DNA of 64,000 bases. It comes from Novosphingobium sp. G106 (GTDB taxonomy: Bacteria; Pseudomonadota; Alphaproteobacteria; Sphingomonadales; Sphingomonadaceae). Within the stretch, counting starts at the first letter, position 1, and every line of letters starts with the position of its first letter. Both the position numbers and the translations under genes were made by a program. This document shows positions 35,305 to 42,998 of this stretch, piece by piece. Location: positions 4,964,001-5,028,000 of the forward strand of contig NZ_JAHOOZ010000001.1 of assembly GCF_019075875.1 (NCBI RefSeq). The letters run 5' to 3'. The notes under the pieces were generated by a model. It searched no databases, had not been told where the DNA came from, and saw only the letters and a program-made list of their open reading frames with translations.

Positions 35305-36452
35305 ATGACCACCATCTCCGCCTTCAGCGCACCCGCCTGCTTCAGCGCCTCGAGGATTGCGACGAGGTCGGACGCGGTGACGCCCAGCAGGTTCAGCGCG
35401 TCTACGATCTTCGACAGCGAGGCGCCGGGCTTGAGCATGACGATGTGGCCGCCTTCCTCCTTGGTGGAGATGTCGCTGTTCTGCTGGACCGCGGTCTGGC
35501 CCTTGCTGAACGGCGCCGGCTGGCTGATCGTCGGGTTCTCGTCGACCCGCACGGTGAGCTTGCCCTGGCTGATCGCCGCGGGCGACAGGCGCACGGCGCT
35601 GTTGATCACGACCGTGCCCGTGCGGCTGTTGACGATGACGCGCGCGGCTGTCTCCGCCGGGGTGACCTCGATCATCTCGATCGCGGCCATCATGCTGGCG
35701 CGGGTGTTGGTGTCCTTGGGCAGCGTGAGCGCCAGGGTGACGCCGTCCTCGATCGTCGCGATGCCGGGCATGAAGCGGTTGACCGCATCGCGCACGCGCG
35801 TGGCCGTCAGGAAGTCGGCGTTGAACAGGTTGTAGCGGATGACGTCGGCGCTCTCGAAGCCGGTCGCGACCGCGCGCTCGACGCTGGCGCCATCGGCGAT
35901 GCGGCCCACGGTGGGCACGTTGACCGTCAGCTGCGAGCCGTCCTTGGCCGAAACGCCGAGGCCCGAGATCGCGAGGTTGCCCTGCGCCATGGCATAGATC
36001 TGGCCGTCGGCGCCCTGGAGCGGGGTCAGGATCAGCGTGCCGCCGCGCAGCGACTTGGCCTTGCCGATCGTCGAGACGGTGACGTCCAGGCGCTGGCCGG
36101 GCTTGGCGAAGGCGGGCAGGTCGGCCGTGATCATCACCGCGGCAGCGTTCTTCAGGCCCGGCGCGACGCCCGGCGGAAGTTGCAACCCCATGCGGCCCGA
36201 AACGCCTTTCATAGCCTGGGTCAGGTATTCGAGGTTGTCGTCGCCCGTGCCCGCGAGGCCGACGACGATGCCGTAGCCGGTGAGCTGGTTCGAACGCACG
36301 CCCTGATAGGCGCCGAGATCGCGCACGCGCTCGGCGTGGGCCGTGCTCGGGTTCAGCACCAGCGCGCAGAGCAGGCAGAGCCACAGCGTCGGGTCGCGCA
36401 GCATCGTGCGGATGTCAGCAGCGATCGTCTTGAGGGTGTGCGTCATGGCCAT
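35301..36452 (-). CDS. flgI: flagellar P-ring protein FlgI
   Basis: A 383-residue periplasmic ring protein. A signal peptide is visible (LWLCLLCALVLNPSTAHA). The mature start, ERVRDLGAYQGVRSNQLTGYGIVVGLAGTGD, is the FlgI signature, and VTASDLVAILEALKQAGALKAEM closes it. It forms the P-ring around the rod. A start at the third residue (Met3) is also possible. Confidence 0.95.
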   Translation of the reverse strand: MAMTHTLKTIAADIRTMLRDPTLWLCLLCALVLNPSTAHAERVRDLGAYQGVRSNQLTGYGIVVGLAGTGDDNLEYLTQAMKGVSGRMGLQLPPGVAPGLKNAAAVMITADLPAFAKPGQRLDVTVSTIGKAKSLRGGTLILTPLQGADGQIYAMAQGNLAISGLGVSAKDGSQLTVNVPTVGRIADGASVERAVATGFESADVIRYNLFNADFLTATRVRDAVNRFMPGIATIEDGVTLALTLPKDTNTRASMMAAIEMIEVTPAETAARVIVNSRTGTVVINSAVRLSPAAISQGKLTVRVDENPTISQPAPFSKGQTAVQQNSDISTKEEGGHIVMLKPGASLSKIVDALNLLGVTASDLVAILEALKQAGALKAEMVVI

Positions 36453-36454
36453 TC

Positions 36455-37198
36455 TCAGAAGGGGCTGATGATGTTGAAGATCCGGCCGAGCCAGCCCTGC
36501 TTGGTGGCCTGCTGCAGCGCGCCCTTGCCCGTATATTCAATGCGGGCGTCGGCGACCTGGCTTGAGAGGATCGTGTTGTTCTGATCGATGTCGATCAGGC
36601 GGACGATGCCGGAGACCTGCACCCACTCGTTGCCCTGGCTGATCAGCAGGCGCTTCTGGCCTTTGACCAGCGCCGTGCCGTTCGGGCGCACTTCGGCGAT
36701 CGTGACCGACAGTGTCGAGGACAGGCTGTTGGTTTGCGAGGCATTGCCCGCACCGTTGAAGTTGGAATTGTTCGACGCCGTGAACGTGTCGGGATTGAAC
36801 GAGAACGGTCCGGACTTGGGCGGGGTCAGCGAGATGCCGCCGCTCTTCTGGCTCTTCGAGCCGACGGTCTTGGCGGCCGTGGTCGATTCCACCAGCAGGA
36901 TGGTCAGCGCGTCGCCCACCGAGCGGGCGCGGGTGCCGCCATAGAGCGGGGCATAGGACGAGGCGCTGAAGATGCTGCCGTCTGCCGGGCGCGAGACTGC
37001 TTCGGGAGCGGGCATGGTCGCTTCGAAACCGGCGTCGGGCTGATGCTTCTTGGCGGAGGCCGGCGAGGCCAGTGCGGCCGCGGCGATGACCGTGGCGGCG
37101 AGCAGCGGCAGGCGGCCCGGGCGCCGCTCGAAGGCGGGGCGGGGCTTCAGCCGGCTGCGCGCCGGAATGCCGAGGGGAAGGGGGGCTGATGCGGTCAT
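36455..37198 (-). CDS. flgH: flagellar L-ring protein FlgH, without a visible lipobox
   Basis: A 247-residue outer-membrane ring protein. The core has SIFSASSYAPLYGGTRARSVGDALTILLVESTTA, a later SSTLSVTIAEVRPNGTALVKGQKRLLI and ADARIEYTGKG, all FlgH-typical. The signal segment ends in ALASPASA with no Cys, whereas FlgH is usually a lipoprotein. The ATG at 37198 is chosen near flgG; a longer start would also lack a lipobox. The ribosome site is weak. Confidence 0.9.
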   Translation of the reverse strand: MTASAPLPLGIPARSRLKPRPAFERRPGRLPLLAATVIAAAALASPASAKKHQPDAGFEATMPAPEAVSRPADGSIFSASSYAPLYGGTRARSVGDALTILLVESTTAAKTVGSKSQKSGGISLTPPKSGPFSFNPDTFTASNNSNFNGAGNASQTNSLSSTLSVTIAEVRPNGTALVKGQKRLLISQGNEWVQVSGIVRLIDIDQNNTILSSQVADARIEYTGKGALQQATKQGWLGRIFNIISPF

Positions 37199-37203
37199 GA
37201 TGA

Positions 37204-37989
37204 TCACAGCGTCTGGTTGGCGTTCTTGAGCATCTCGTCGACCGACGAGATCATCTTCGAGTTGATTTCGTAGGCGCGCTGGCATTCGATCATGTCGACC
37301 AGCTCCTCGACGATGGAGACGTTCGAGCCTTCGAGCATGCCCTGCTTGATGTGGCCGCGGCCGTCTTCGCCGGCGATGCCCAGCTGCGCCGGGCCACTGG
37401 CGGCGGTCTCATAGAGGAAGTTGTCGCTGCCGGCCTGCAACCCGCCGGGATTGGCGAAGCTGGCGACCTGGATCTGGCCGACCTGCTGCGATTCGCCGCC
37501 TGCGACCGAAGCCGAGACGGTGCCGTCATCGCCGATCGTGATCTGCGTCGTGTTCGCCGGCAGTTGGATCGCGGGCATCACCTGATAGCCCTGCGAGGTC
37601 ACCAGGTTGCCTTCGGGCGAGCGGCTGAAGTTGCCGGCGCGCGTATAGCCGAGCTGCCCGCCCGGCATCTGGATCTGGAAGAAGCCGCCGCCGTCGAGCC
37701 CGACGTCGAGCGCGTTGCCCGTGGTCTCCATCGTGCCCGCGGTGTCGATCCGGGTGGTCGACTGGACGCTGACGCCCGTGCCCAGGTTGAGCCCGTTGGC
37801 ATAGGTCGTCTCGCCCGACGACTGCTGGCCGGCGATCCGCGTATCCTGATAGGCGAGCGTCGCGAAGTTTGCGCGATCCCGCTTGAAGCCCGTGGTGCTG
37901 ACGTTCGCCAGGTTGTTGGCGATGACGCGCATCCGCTGGTCCTGGGCGTCCAGGCCGGTGCGGGCGACGTGAAGGGCGGAAGTGGGCAT
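37204..37989 (-). CDS. flgG: flagellar distal rod protein FlgG
   Basis: A 261-residue rod protein, a normal length. N-terminus: SALHVARTGLDAQDQRMRVIANNLANVSTTGFKRDRA, a rod-family signature. C-terminus: SNVSIVEELVDMIECQRAYEINSKMISSVDEML. A near-perfect sigma54 promoter lies 38 bp upstream, so flgG may begin its own transcription unit with flgH to flgL. Confidence 0.96.
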   Translation of the reverse strand: MPTSALHVARTGLDAQDQRMRVIANNLANVSTTGFKRDRANFATLAYQDTRIAGQQSSGETTYANGLNLGTGVSVQSTTRIDTAGTMETTGNALDVGLDGGGFFQIQMPGGQLGYTRAGNFSRSPEGNLVTSQGYQVMPAIQLPANTTQITIGDDGTVSASVAGGESQQVGQIQVASFANPGGLQAGSDNFLYETAASGPAQLGIAGEDGRGHIKQGMLEGSNVSIVEELVDMIECQRAYEINSKMISSVDEMLKNANQTL

Positions 37990-38026
37990 TATCGGGTCTC
38001 CGTCGGGCGGTATCGGATCAGTTCTA

Positions 38027-38041
38027 GCAAATATCGTGCCA
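38027..38041 (-). promoter_or_regulatory. sigma54 promoter of flgG
   Basis: On the minus strand TGGCAC-GATAT-TTGC (38041 to 38027), with GG and GC separated by the right spacing (-24/-12). It lies just after the flgF stop; start of transcription is expected near 38015. Confidence 0.8.
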
Positions 38042-38042
38042 G

Positions 38043-38789
38043 TTAGCTTGGCGAGATCTGCATGAGCCTGGCGCCGCCCTCGTCGAGTTCGCGGGCGGTG
38101 GCGATGAGTTTGGTGCGCATATCGAAGCTGCGCTGGGCTTCGACCATCTCGACCATGACCTCGGTGGGCTTGACGTTCGAACCTTCCAGCGCGCCGACGG
38201 CAACCTTGGCCGTATCGTCGACCGGCAAAATTCCGCCGTTCGGCACCCGGAAGATGCCGGTCAGGTCCTTTTCGATCCGTGTACCGGCATAGTTTACAAG
38301 CTTCAGCCGATCGACCTCGGTCGGTGGCTCCGAAGGTTTGGAAGGGTCGCTTGCCATCACCGAGCCGTCTTCGGAGAGCGTGATCTTCGCGCCGACCGGC
38401 ACGGTGATCGGGCCGCCCTGGCCGAGGACCGGCAGACCGTCTCCGTTCTGGAGCAGCCCGGTGGCCGAGATGGCCAGGTCGCCGCGGCGGGTGTAGCCTT
38501 CGTTGCCGTCAGCCGTCTGGACCGCCAGCATGGTGTCGCCCTGCAGCGCGACGTCCAGACCGTTGCCGGTCTGGATGATCGTGCCCGCCTTCATGTCCGC
38601 GCCTTTGACCTGGGTCTGGTTCATCGCGCGGACTTCGAGCTGGGGACCGTCGAGCGTCATCGGCGTCGACTGCAGCGTCTCGGCCCGAAAGCCGGTGGTC
38701 TGTGAGTTCGACATGTTGCTCGCGATGACGCGCTGGCGATTCATCGCCGCGGTCATTCCCGATGCTGCCGTGAAGATCAGACGGTCCAT
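38043..38789 (-). CDS. flgF: flagellar proximal rod protein FlgF
   Basis: A 248-residue rod protein. The N-terminus, TAASGMTAAMNRQRVIASNMSNSQTTGFR, and the C-terminus, SNVKPTEVMVEMVEAQRSFDMRTKLIATARELDEGGARLM, fit FlgF. It is probably transcribed from the flgB promoter, together with flgB to flgE. Confidence 0.92.
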   Translation of the reverse strand: MDRLIFTAASGMTAAMNRQRVIASNMSNSQTTGFRAETLQSTPMTLDGPQLEVRAMNQTQVKGADMKAGTIIQTGNGLDVALQGDTMLAVQTADGNEGYTRRGDLAISATGLLQNGDGLPVLGQGGPITVPVGAKITLSEDGSVMASDPSKPSEPPTEVDRLKLVNYAGTRIEKDLTGIFRVPNGGILPVDDTAKVAVGALEGSNVKPTEVMVEMVEAQRSFDMRTKLIATARELDEGGARLMQISPS

Positions 38790-38814
38790 TCAGAGTCTCC
38801 GGTCAGTCGAAGGA

Positions 38815-39636
38815 TCAGGTTCGCAGGTTGAGAACGGTCTGCGAGATCTGCGTGGCCGTATCGATCGCCTTCGCATTCGCCTGGAAGTAGCGCTGCATGG
38901 TGATCAGGCCGACGAGTTCCTCGGTGATGTCGACGTTCGAGCGTTCGATCGAGCCCGACTTGACGCTGCCCAGGCTGGTGCTGCCGGGCAGGCCATATTC
39001 CGCTGCACCCGAAACACCGCTGGCGACCCAGTTCGACGAGCCCGTCTGCTTGAGGCCATCGACCGCGGGGAACGTTGCGAGCGCGACACTGCCGATCGTC
39101 TCGTTGGTGCCGTCGGCGTAGGAGACCTTGACCGAGCCGTCGAGACCGACGCTCACGCCGGCGAAGGGCGAGGCGGGCGTCGGCGGTGTGGTGACGGGCG
39201 GCGTGCTCTGCGAGGGCAGCTGGCAGTCGACCGGAAGGTCGGTCGCCGGGTTCTGGGTCGGCGTGAAGATCTGCAGGCGGTTGCCGCTGCCGTCCTTCAC
39301 GAAGCCGCTGTCGTCCACCGTGAAGGCGCCGTTGCGGGTGTAGGAGACGTCGCTGGTGGCCGGGTTCTTCACCGCGAAGAAGCCGTCGCCGGTGATCGCC
39401 ATGTCGAGCGCGCCGCCGGTCTGCTCGATCGGGCCCATGCCGAAGTTCTGCGTGATCGACTGCACGGTAGAACCGATGCCCTGCTGCATCTTCGGGCTGT
39501 CGCCGACGACGAGGTCGCTGAACAGCGTGCGGCTCTTCTTGAAGCCGAGCGTTTCGGCGTTCGCGATGTTGTTCGCGGTGACGCTGAGGCCGGTCTGGGC
39601 GTTCTTGAGGCCGCTGAGCGAGGTATAGAAAGACAT
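38815..39636 (-). CDS. flgE: flagellar hook protein FlgE, short form
   Basis: A 273-residue hook protein, much shorter than the roughly 400 residues of E. coli FlgE. The N-terminus has SLSGLKNAQTGLSVTANNIANAETLGFKKSR and the C-terminus SNVDITEELVGLITMQRYFQANAKAIDTATQISQTVLNL. The central Pro/Thr-rich part (STPPVTTPPTPASP) is likely the surface loop; outer hook domains are reduced. FlgG-like features are absent. Confidence 0.88.
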   Translation of the reverse strand: MSFYTSLSGLKNAQTGLSVTANNIANAETLGFKKSRTLFSDLVVGDSPKMQQGIGSTVQSITQNFGMGPIEQTGGALDMAITGDGFFAVKNPATSDVSYTRNGAFTVDDSGFVKDGSGNRLQIFTPTQNPATDLPVDCQLPSQSTPPVTTPPTPASPFAGVSVGLDGSVKVSYADGTNETIGSVALATFPAVDGLKQTGSSNWVASGVSGAAEYGLPGSTSLGSVKSGSIERSNVDITEELVGLITMQRYFQANAKAIDTATQISQTVLNLRT

Positions 39637-39696
39637 GGCGATGTCCCTTTGTTGTTAGCTTCTGATTTCAGGTGTTTGGTTGATCGTTCTGCGGCG

Positions 39697-39984
39697 TCAG
39701 CCGCTGGTCGTGTCGTCGAGGCCGGTCACGCCGAGCTTCGTGGCGATCGCCTTGAGCGTCGAGTTCATCTCGGTGGAGTTCGACAGCGAGGTGAACTGGG
39801 CCATCTGGGCCAGCATCTGGCTGTTATCCATCGGGGCGGTCGGGTCCTGGTTGGTGAGCTGCGTGGTCAGCAGCTTCATGAAGTCGGTCGCGTCCATCGC
39901 GCCCATGCCCTTGCCGACCTTGGAGTCGGTGGAGGTGGTGTTGGTCGAGGACGTCGCGTTGACGCCGCTATAGATAGAAGTCAT
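39697..39984 (-). CDS. flgD: flagellar hook capping protein FlgD, N-terminal domain only
   Basis: A 95-residue protein containing the conserved FlgD motif DFMKLLTTQLTNQDPTAPMDNSQMLAQMAQFTSLSNST. The C-terminal tudor and Ig-like domains of standard FlgD (about 220 residues) are absent, and no continuation in another frame was found before flgE. This is either a genuinely minimal hook cap or a truncated gene. It overlaps flgC by 4 bp. Confidence 0.88.
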   Translation of the reverse strand: MTSIYSGVNATSSTNTTSTDSKVGKGMGAMDATDFMKLLTTQLTNQDPTAPMDNSQMLAQMAQFTSLSNSTEMNSTLKAIATKLGVTGLDDTTSG

Positions 39985-40385
39985 TTGAGCCTCATCGTAT
40001 CGAGCATGAGCTGCTTGGCGGTAGAAAGCGCCTCGACCAGGTTCTGGTATTGGCGGGCGGAATCGAGCATCTCGACCATCTCGGTGTTCTCATCGACCGG
40101 AGCGGTCCACACGTCGCCGTTCTCGTCGGCGAGCGGATGGTCGGGATTGTGTTCTTTGATCGCGGCCTGGTTCTCGCGCATGACCGACTGGACGTTGACC
40201 GTCGAAAGGCCGGTCTGCTTGTCGAGCTGTTCTGCGAAGACCGCACGGATCGGGCGGTAGGCGCCGTCCTCGGTGCTGGAGACCGAACCGGCGTTGGCCA
40301 GGTTCGAAGAGGCGGCGTTCATACGCACGAGCTGCGCGGACATGCCGCGCTGCGCTACGTCGAAGATGTTCATCGGGGCGCCCAT
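39981..40385 (-). CDS. flgC: flagellar proximal rod protein FlgC
   Basis: A 134-residue rod protein. The sequence FDVAQRGMSAQLVRMNAASSNLANAGS and the C-terminal PVDENTEMVEMLDSARQYQNLVEALSTAKQLMLDTMRL match FlgC. The ATG at 40385 has GGGAG at proper spacing; ATG at 40373 is less favoured. It begins 2 bp after flgB. Confidence 0.95.
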   Translation of the reverse strand: MGAPMNIFDVAQRGMSAQLVRMNAASSNLANAGSVSSTEDGAYRPIRAVFAEQLDKQTGLSTVNVQSVMRENQAAIKEHNPDHPLADENGDVWTAPVDENTEMVEMLDSARQYQNLVEALSTAKQLMLDTMRLK

Positions 40386-40387
40386 GG

Positions 40388-40735
40388 TCAGTCTCCCTTG
40401 AGCGCGCGTGTGATCGTGTTGACGCGGCCGGCGATGAAGGAAAGCGTGGCCGAATAGCCGACCGCGTTCTCGGAGAAGGCGACCTGCTCGGTCGGCAGCT
40501 CCACCGTGTTGCCGTCAAGCGAGGGCATCACCGGCACGCGATAGAGCGTGGCGGCGCTGGCGGCCTGGTCGACGTCCATGCCCGAGGTCTTCGCCTTCAG
40601 CGCAGCGGCGAAGTCGATGTCCTTGGCCTTGTAGCCAGGCGTGGCGGCGTTGGCGATGTTCGAGGTGATAAGCCCCATCCGCTGGGAGCGAAGCTCCAGC
40701 GCCGCAGCGTGAATTCCGAACAGGCCTTCACTCAT
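40388..40735 (-). CDS. flgB: flagellar proximal rod protein FlgB
   Basis: A 115-residue rod protein, near E. coli length. LRSQRMGLITSNIANAATPGYKAKDIDFAAAL is the typical N-terminus. A long open frame upstream is an artefact; the ATG at 40735 has a GGAG ribosome site. A near-perfect sigma54 promoter ends 34 bp upstream. Confidence 0.95.
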   Translation of the reverse strand: MSEGLFGIHAAALELRSQRMGLITSNIANAATPGYKAKDIDFAAALKAKTSGMDVDQAASAATLYRVPVMPSLDGNTVELPTEQVAFSENAVGYSATLSFIAGRVNTITRALKGD

Positions 40736-40769
40736 GGTGATGCTCCGTGTGCATAGCCCACGTGTTTCA

Positions 40770-40784
40770 GCAAACACCGTGCCA
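40770..40784 (-). promoter_or_regulatory. sigma54 promoter of the flgB operon
   Basis: On the minus strand TGGCAC-GGTGT-TTGC (40784 to 40770), a full match to the -24/-12 consensus. The transcript would start near 40758, about 22 bases before flgB. CGGCAA half-sites lie 43-103 bp upstream. Confidence 0.85.
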
Positions 40785-40826
40785 AATCGAAAAACGCCCG
40801 ATTTCCGCGATTTGTTAATCACCATG

Positions 40827-40887
40827 CGGCAAAGCATTGCCGGGTGCCGGCGGCAAGATTTGTCCGATTCGGCCTGAATTCTTGCCG
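40827..40887. promoter_or_regulatory. CGGCAA/TTGCCG half-site group, flgB-motA-like divergent gap
   Basis: Half-sites at 40827 (+), 40837 (-), 40851 (+) and 40882 (-). The first two form a perfect dyad, CGGCAA-AGCA-TTGCCG. They resemble the eight-site array before fliC and lie upstream of the flgB sigma54 promoter, where an activator would be expected to bind. Confidence 0.6.
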
Positions 40888-40903
40888 GCACTGCCGTTCT
40901 AAG
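40873..40903 (+). promoter_or_regulatory. weaker sigma28-like promoter of the second stator pair
   Basis: CCTGA (40873-40877), 15 bases, then GCCGTTCTAAG (40893-40903). The -10 fits the fliC/fliD/flgM pattern; the -35 matches CTTAA at only three of five positions. Confidence 0.4.
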
Positions 40904-40928
40904 TGCCAAGCCAGGGGTGCGTCGCCGC

Positions 40929-41609
40929 ATGAATTTCGCCAGCCTTTACGATCCGGTATCCGCGACCATTGTCGTGGGCGGAACGCTGCTGGCCACCGTG
41001 CTGCGCTGCGGGTTGGGCGACTGCGGCCGGGCGATGGCCGGGGTCGCCAAGCTCGGCAGTCCGCGTTTCGATGCCGACGCGGCCCGATCCGAGCTCGCGG
41101 TCAAGGTTCAGCAGATCCAGCGCGAGGGCGTGCTGCGCGTGAACCCGACCCAGTTCGGCGACCGTCCTTTCGACGAGGCGACCGACCGGATGATCGGTTC
41201 GCGCTCGGTCGCGGCGCTGCTCGAAACGCACGAGGCGCACAAGACGCGGCGGATGCACGACGACAACCGCGCCGTGCGCACTCTGGCGCAAGCATCCGAA
41301 CTCGCCCCGGTGTTCGGCCTCGCCGCGACGCTGATCTCGCTGAGCCAGCTTCCCGCCGACGGGATCAACCGCCACGCCTACATGGGCGCGATCTCGATGG
41401 CGGTCACCGCGACGCTCTACGGCATCCTGCTCGCCAACCTTTTCTTCGCCCCGCTGGCCCGTGCGGTCGAGCGTGCGGCGGCCAAGGAGGAAAGCGAGCG
41501 CCAGAAGATCGTGACCTGGCTGGCGAGCCAGGTCACGGCCGCGATGCCCGCGCGCCGGCCGACGCTGGTGCAGGCCCCCGGGGCAACGCAAGAGGCGCTT
41601 TCGGCATGA
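40929..41609 (+). CDS. MotA/ExbB-type proton channel protein (second MotA-like)
   Basis: A 226-residue membrane protein of the MotA/TolQ/ExbB superfamily. A first membrane segment, SATIVVGGTLLATVLRCG, is followed by a charged cytoplasmic part and two further segments, ELAPVFGLAATLISLSQLP and MGAISMAVTATLYGILLANLFFAP. It is shorter than MotA (287 residues here) and lacks a clear first helix. It is coupled to a short B-like protein by an ATGA overlap. It may be a second stator, or a channel for another process. The ATG at 40929 is preferred; GTG at 40917 is possible. Confidence 0.7.
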   Translation: MNFASLYDPVSATIVVGGTLLATVLRCGLGDCGRAMAGVAKLGSPRFDADAARSELAVKVQQIQREGVLRVNPTQFGDRPFDEATDRMIGSRSVAALLETHEAHKTRRMHDDNRAVRTLAQASELAPVFGLAATLISLSQLPADGINRHAYMGAISMAVTATLYGILLANLFFAPLARAVERAAAKEESERQKIVTWLASQVTAAMPARRPTLVQAPGATQEALSA

Positions 41610-42070
41610 TCGCGCGCGCGGGAAGCGGCTGGCAGTACGTGCTGGCCGACCTTTCGCTGATCCTGTTCATGGTCACCGCCGCGGCGCTGGCCTCGACCGA
41701 CGATTCGCCCAAGGCGCCGACCTTTCTGGCGCCCGACGACGCCGATCAGCCCGTCTCGCCGCAGGGCCAGCCGCTGGCGCTCTACCGCGCGGCGCCGGGC
41801 GCGCCGCCGCTCGCGCAGTGGCTGCGCGATCAGTCGGCGGACAGCCGCCAGCAGCTGACCATCGTCGCGCAGTACCGCCCGGGCGAGCAGGCCCAGGCGC
41901 TCGGGGCCGCCCAGGCGTTGGTCCAGGATGCGGGCGAGGCGGGAGTGCGCGCGCGCATCGTCGTCGAGCCGGGGCAGGGCGGCACCAGCGCGGCGCTGGC
42001 TTTCGACAGCCCGACCGCGCCGCGCCCGCTTCCTTCTCTGGCTGCCAATGGCACGAAGCTTGCTAGATAG
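41606..42070 (+). CDS. short MotB/ExbD-like B subunit without a full peptidoglycan-binding domain
   Basis: A 154-residue protein. One membrane helix with an acidic residue near its start (YVLADLSLILFMVTAAALA, Asp15), matching the single-helix, Asp-bearing layout of MotB, TolR and ExbD. The C-terminal half, about 100 residues, includes QQLTIVAQYRPGEQAQALGAAQAL and ARIVVEPGQGG, which might be a degenerate or compact periplasmic domain. The classical OmpA-like motifs of the MotB at 30922-31773 are not visible. It is translationally coupled to the MotA-like gene. Confidence 0.55.
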   Translation: MIARAGSGWQYVLADLSLILFMVTAAALASTDDSPKAPTFLAPDDADQPVSPQGQPLALYRAAPGAPPLAQWLRDQSADSRQQLTIVAQYRPGEQAQALGAAQALVQDAGEAGVRARIVVEPGQGGTSAALAFDSPTAPRPLPSLAANGTKLAR

Positions 42071-42103
42071 TTCCCAGCAATAGACGATTGCAGAGGAACG
42101 ACC

Positions 42104-42601
42104 ATGAGTTTCGCCCTTGGCCTGGCCTTCGCGGCTGCCGCCGGCTTCGCCGACCTCAATGCCATCGACCGCCAGGTCGAAGCTTTCACCGGTTCGCCGA
42201 TCGGCGCGCCCGGCGGTGCTCTGACGCCCGTCGACCGCCGCCTGCGCTTGCGCGCTTGCGGCGGCGCACTGGCGGTCACGTGGAACGGTCTGCGCCGCGA
42301 TTCGCTGCAGGTTTCCTGCCCTGAGGCGGGCGGCTGGCGGATCTTCGTGCAGCTCGCCAATGCCTCGCTCGGCGCTGCCGCCGCACCGCTCCCGCCCGCG
42401 GTCAACCGCGGCGATGCCGTGACGATCGCCGTCCAAGGTGACGGTTTCAGCGTGTCGCAGCCCGGCGAGGCGCTCGAGCAGGGTGCGGTCGGCGCCTGGA
42501 TCCGGGTCCGCCCGGTCAGCAGCGTCGCGGCCGGCCCCAAGGGCGATACGCTGCGCGCGCAGATCCAGCGTCCGGGCCTGGTGGTCATCCCCGTACAATG
42601 A
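42104..42601 (+). CDS. flgA: flagellar P-ring assembly chaperone FlgA
   Basis: A 165-residue protein with a short hydrophobic N-terminus (signal peptide). The SAF-like domain has VNRGDAVTIAVQGDGFSVSQPGEALEQGAVGAWIRVR, the region conserved in FlgA. It helps FlgI form the P-ring in the periplasm. It follows the short B-like gene and is in the same direction as flgM. Confidence 0.85.
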   Translation: MSFALGLAFAAAAGFADLNAIDRQVEAFTGSPIGAPGGALTPVDRRLRLRACGGALAVTWNGLRRDSLQVSCPEAGGWRIFVQLANASLGAAAAPLPPAVNRGDAVTIAVQGDGFSVSQPGEALEQGAVGAWIRVRPVSSVAAGPKGDTLRAQIQRPGLVVIPVQ

Positions 42602-42660
42602 CTTCTGGGCAGTGACCCGCGGATTTCCTGGGGTTGAAAGCCGACGAACTGCTTTCGCCC

Positions 42661-42690
42661 CTTAAAGAAGTCTTGCAGCTGCCGTTCTGA
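42661..42690 (+). promoter_or_regulatory. sigma28 (FliA) promoter of flgM
   Basis: CTTAA (42661-42665), exactly 15 bases, GCCGTTCTGA (42681-42690). The transcript would start near 42695, 25 bases before the flgM ATG. The anti-sigma factor would thus be under its own sigma factor. Confidence 0.7.
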
Positions 42691-42719
42691 ACTCCCGAGA
42701 GAGTGTAAGGAGCGGCATC

Positions 42720-42998
42720 ATGCCACCAATCGAAATGGGACCTACGCGCCCGATTGGCGCGGTCGATGTCCGGATTGCCCGTCAGGCCGGCGGCTTTCGC
42801 GAAACCGCGAAGAGCACCGGTTCGGAGAGTTCGGCTGTCGCGCTGAGCGATGCGCTGGACCCTGGCGAAGCGCCGGTCGACGCCGATCGCGTCGAAGTGA
42901 TAAAAAGAGCGGTGGAGACCGGGCAATACCCCGTGCTCCCCACGAAGATCGCCGACGCCATGATCGCGGCGGGTCTGCTGCTGAGGAAAGGCCAGTAA
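42720..42998 (+). CDS. flgM: anti-sigma28 factor FlgM
   Basis: A 92-residue protein. The C-terminal half, DADRVEVIKRAVETGQYPVLPTKIADAMIAAGLL, matches the sigma28-binding region of FlgM. It keeps FliA inactive until the hook is complete, then is exported. ATG at 42720 follows AAGGAG (42707-42712). The stop overlaps the flgN start by 1 bp. Confidence 0.9.
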   Translation: MPPIEMGPTRPIGAVDVRIARQAGGFRETAKSTGSESSAVALSDALDPGEAPVDADRVEVIKRAVETGQYPVLPTKIADAMIAAGLLLRKGQ

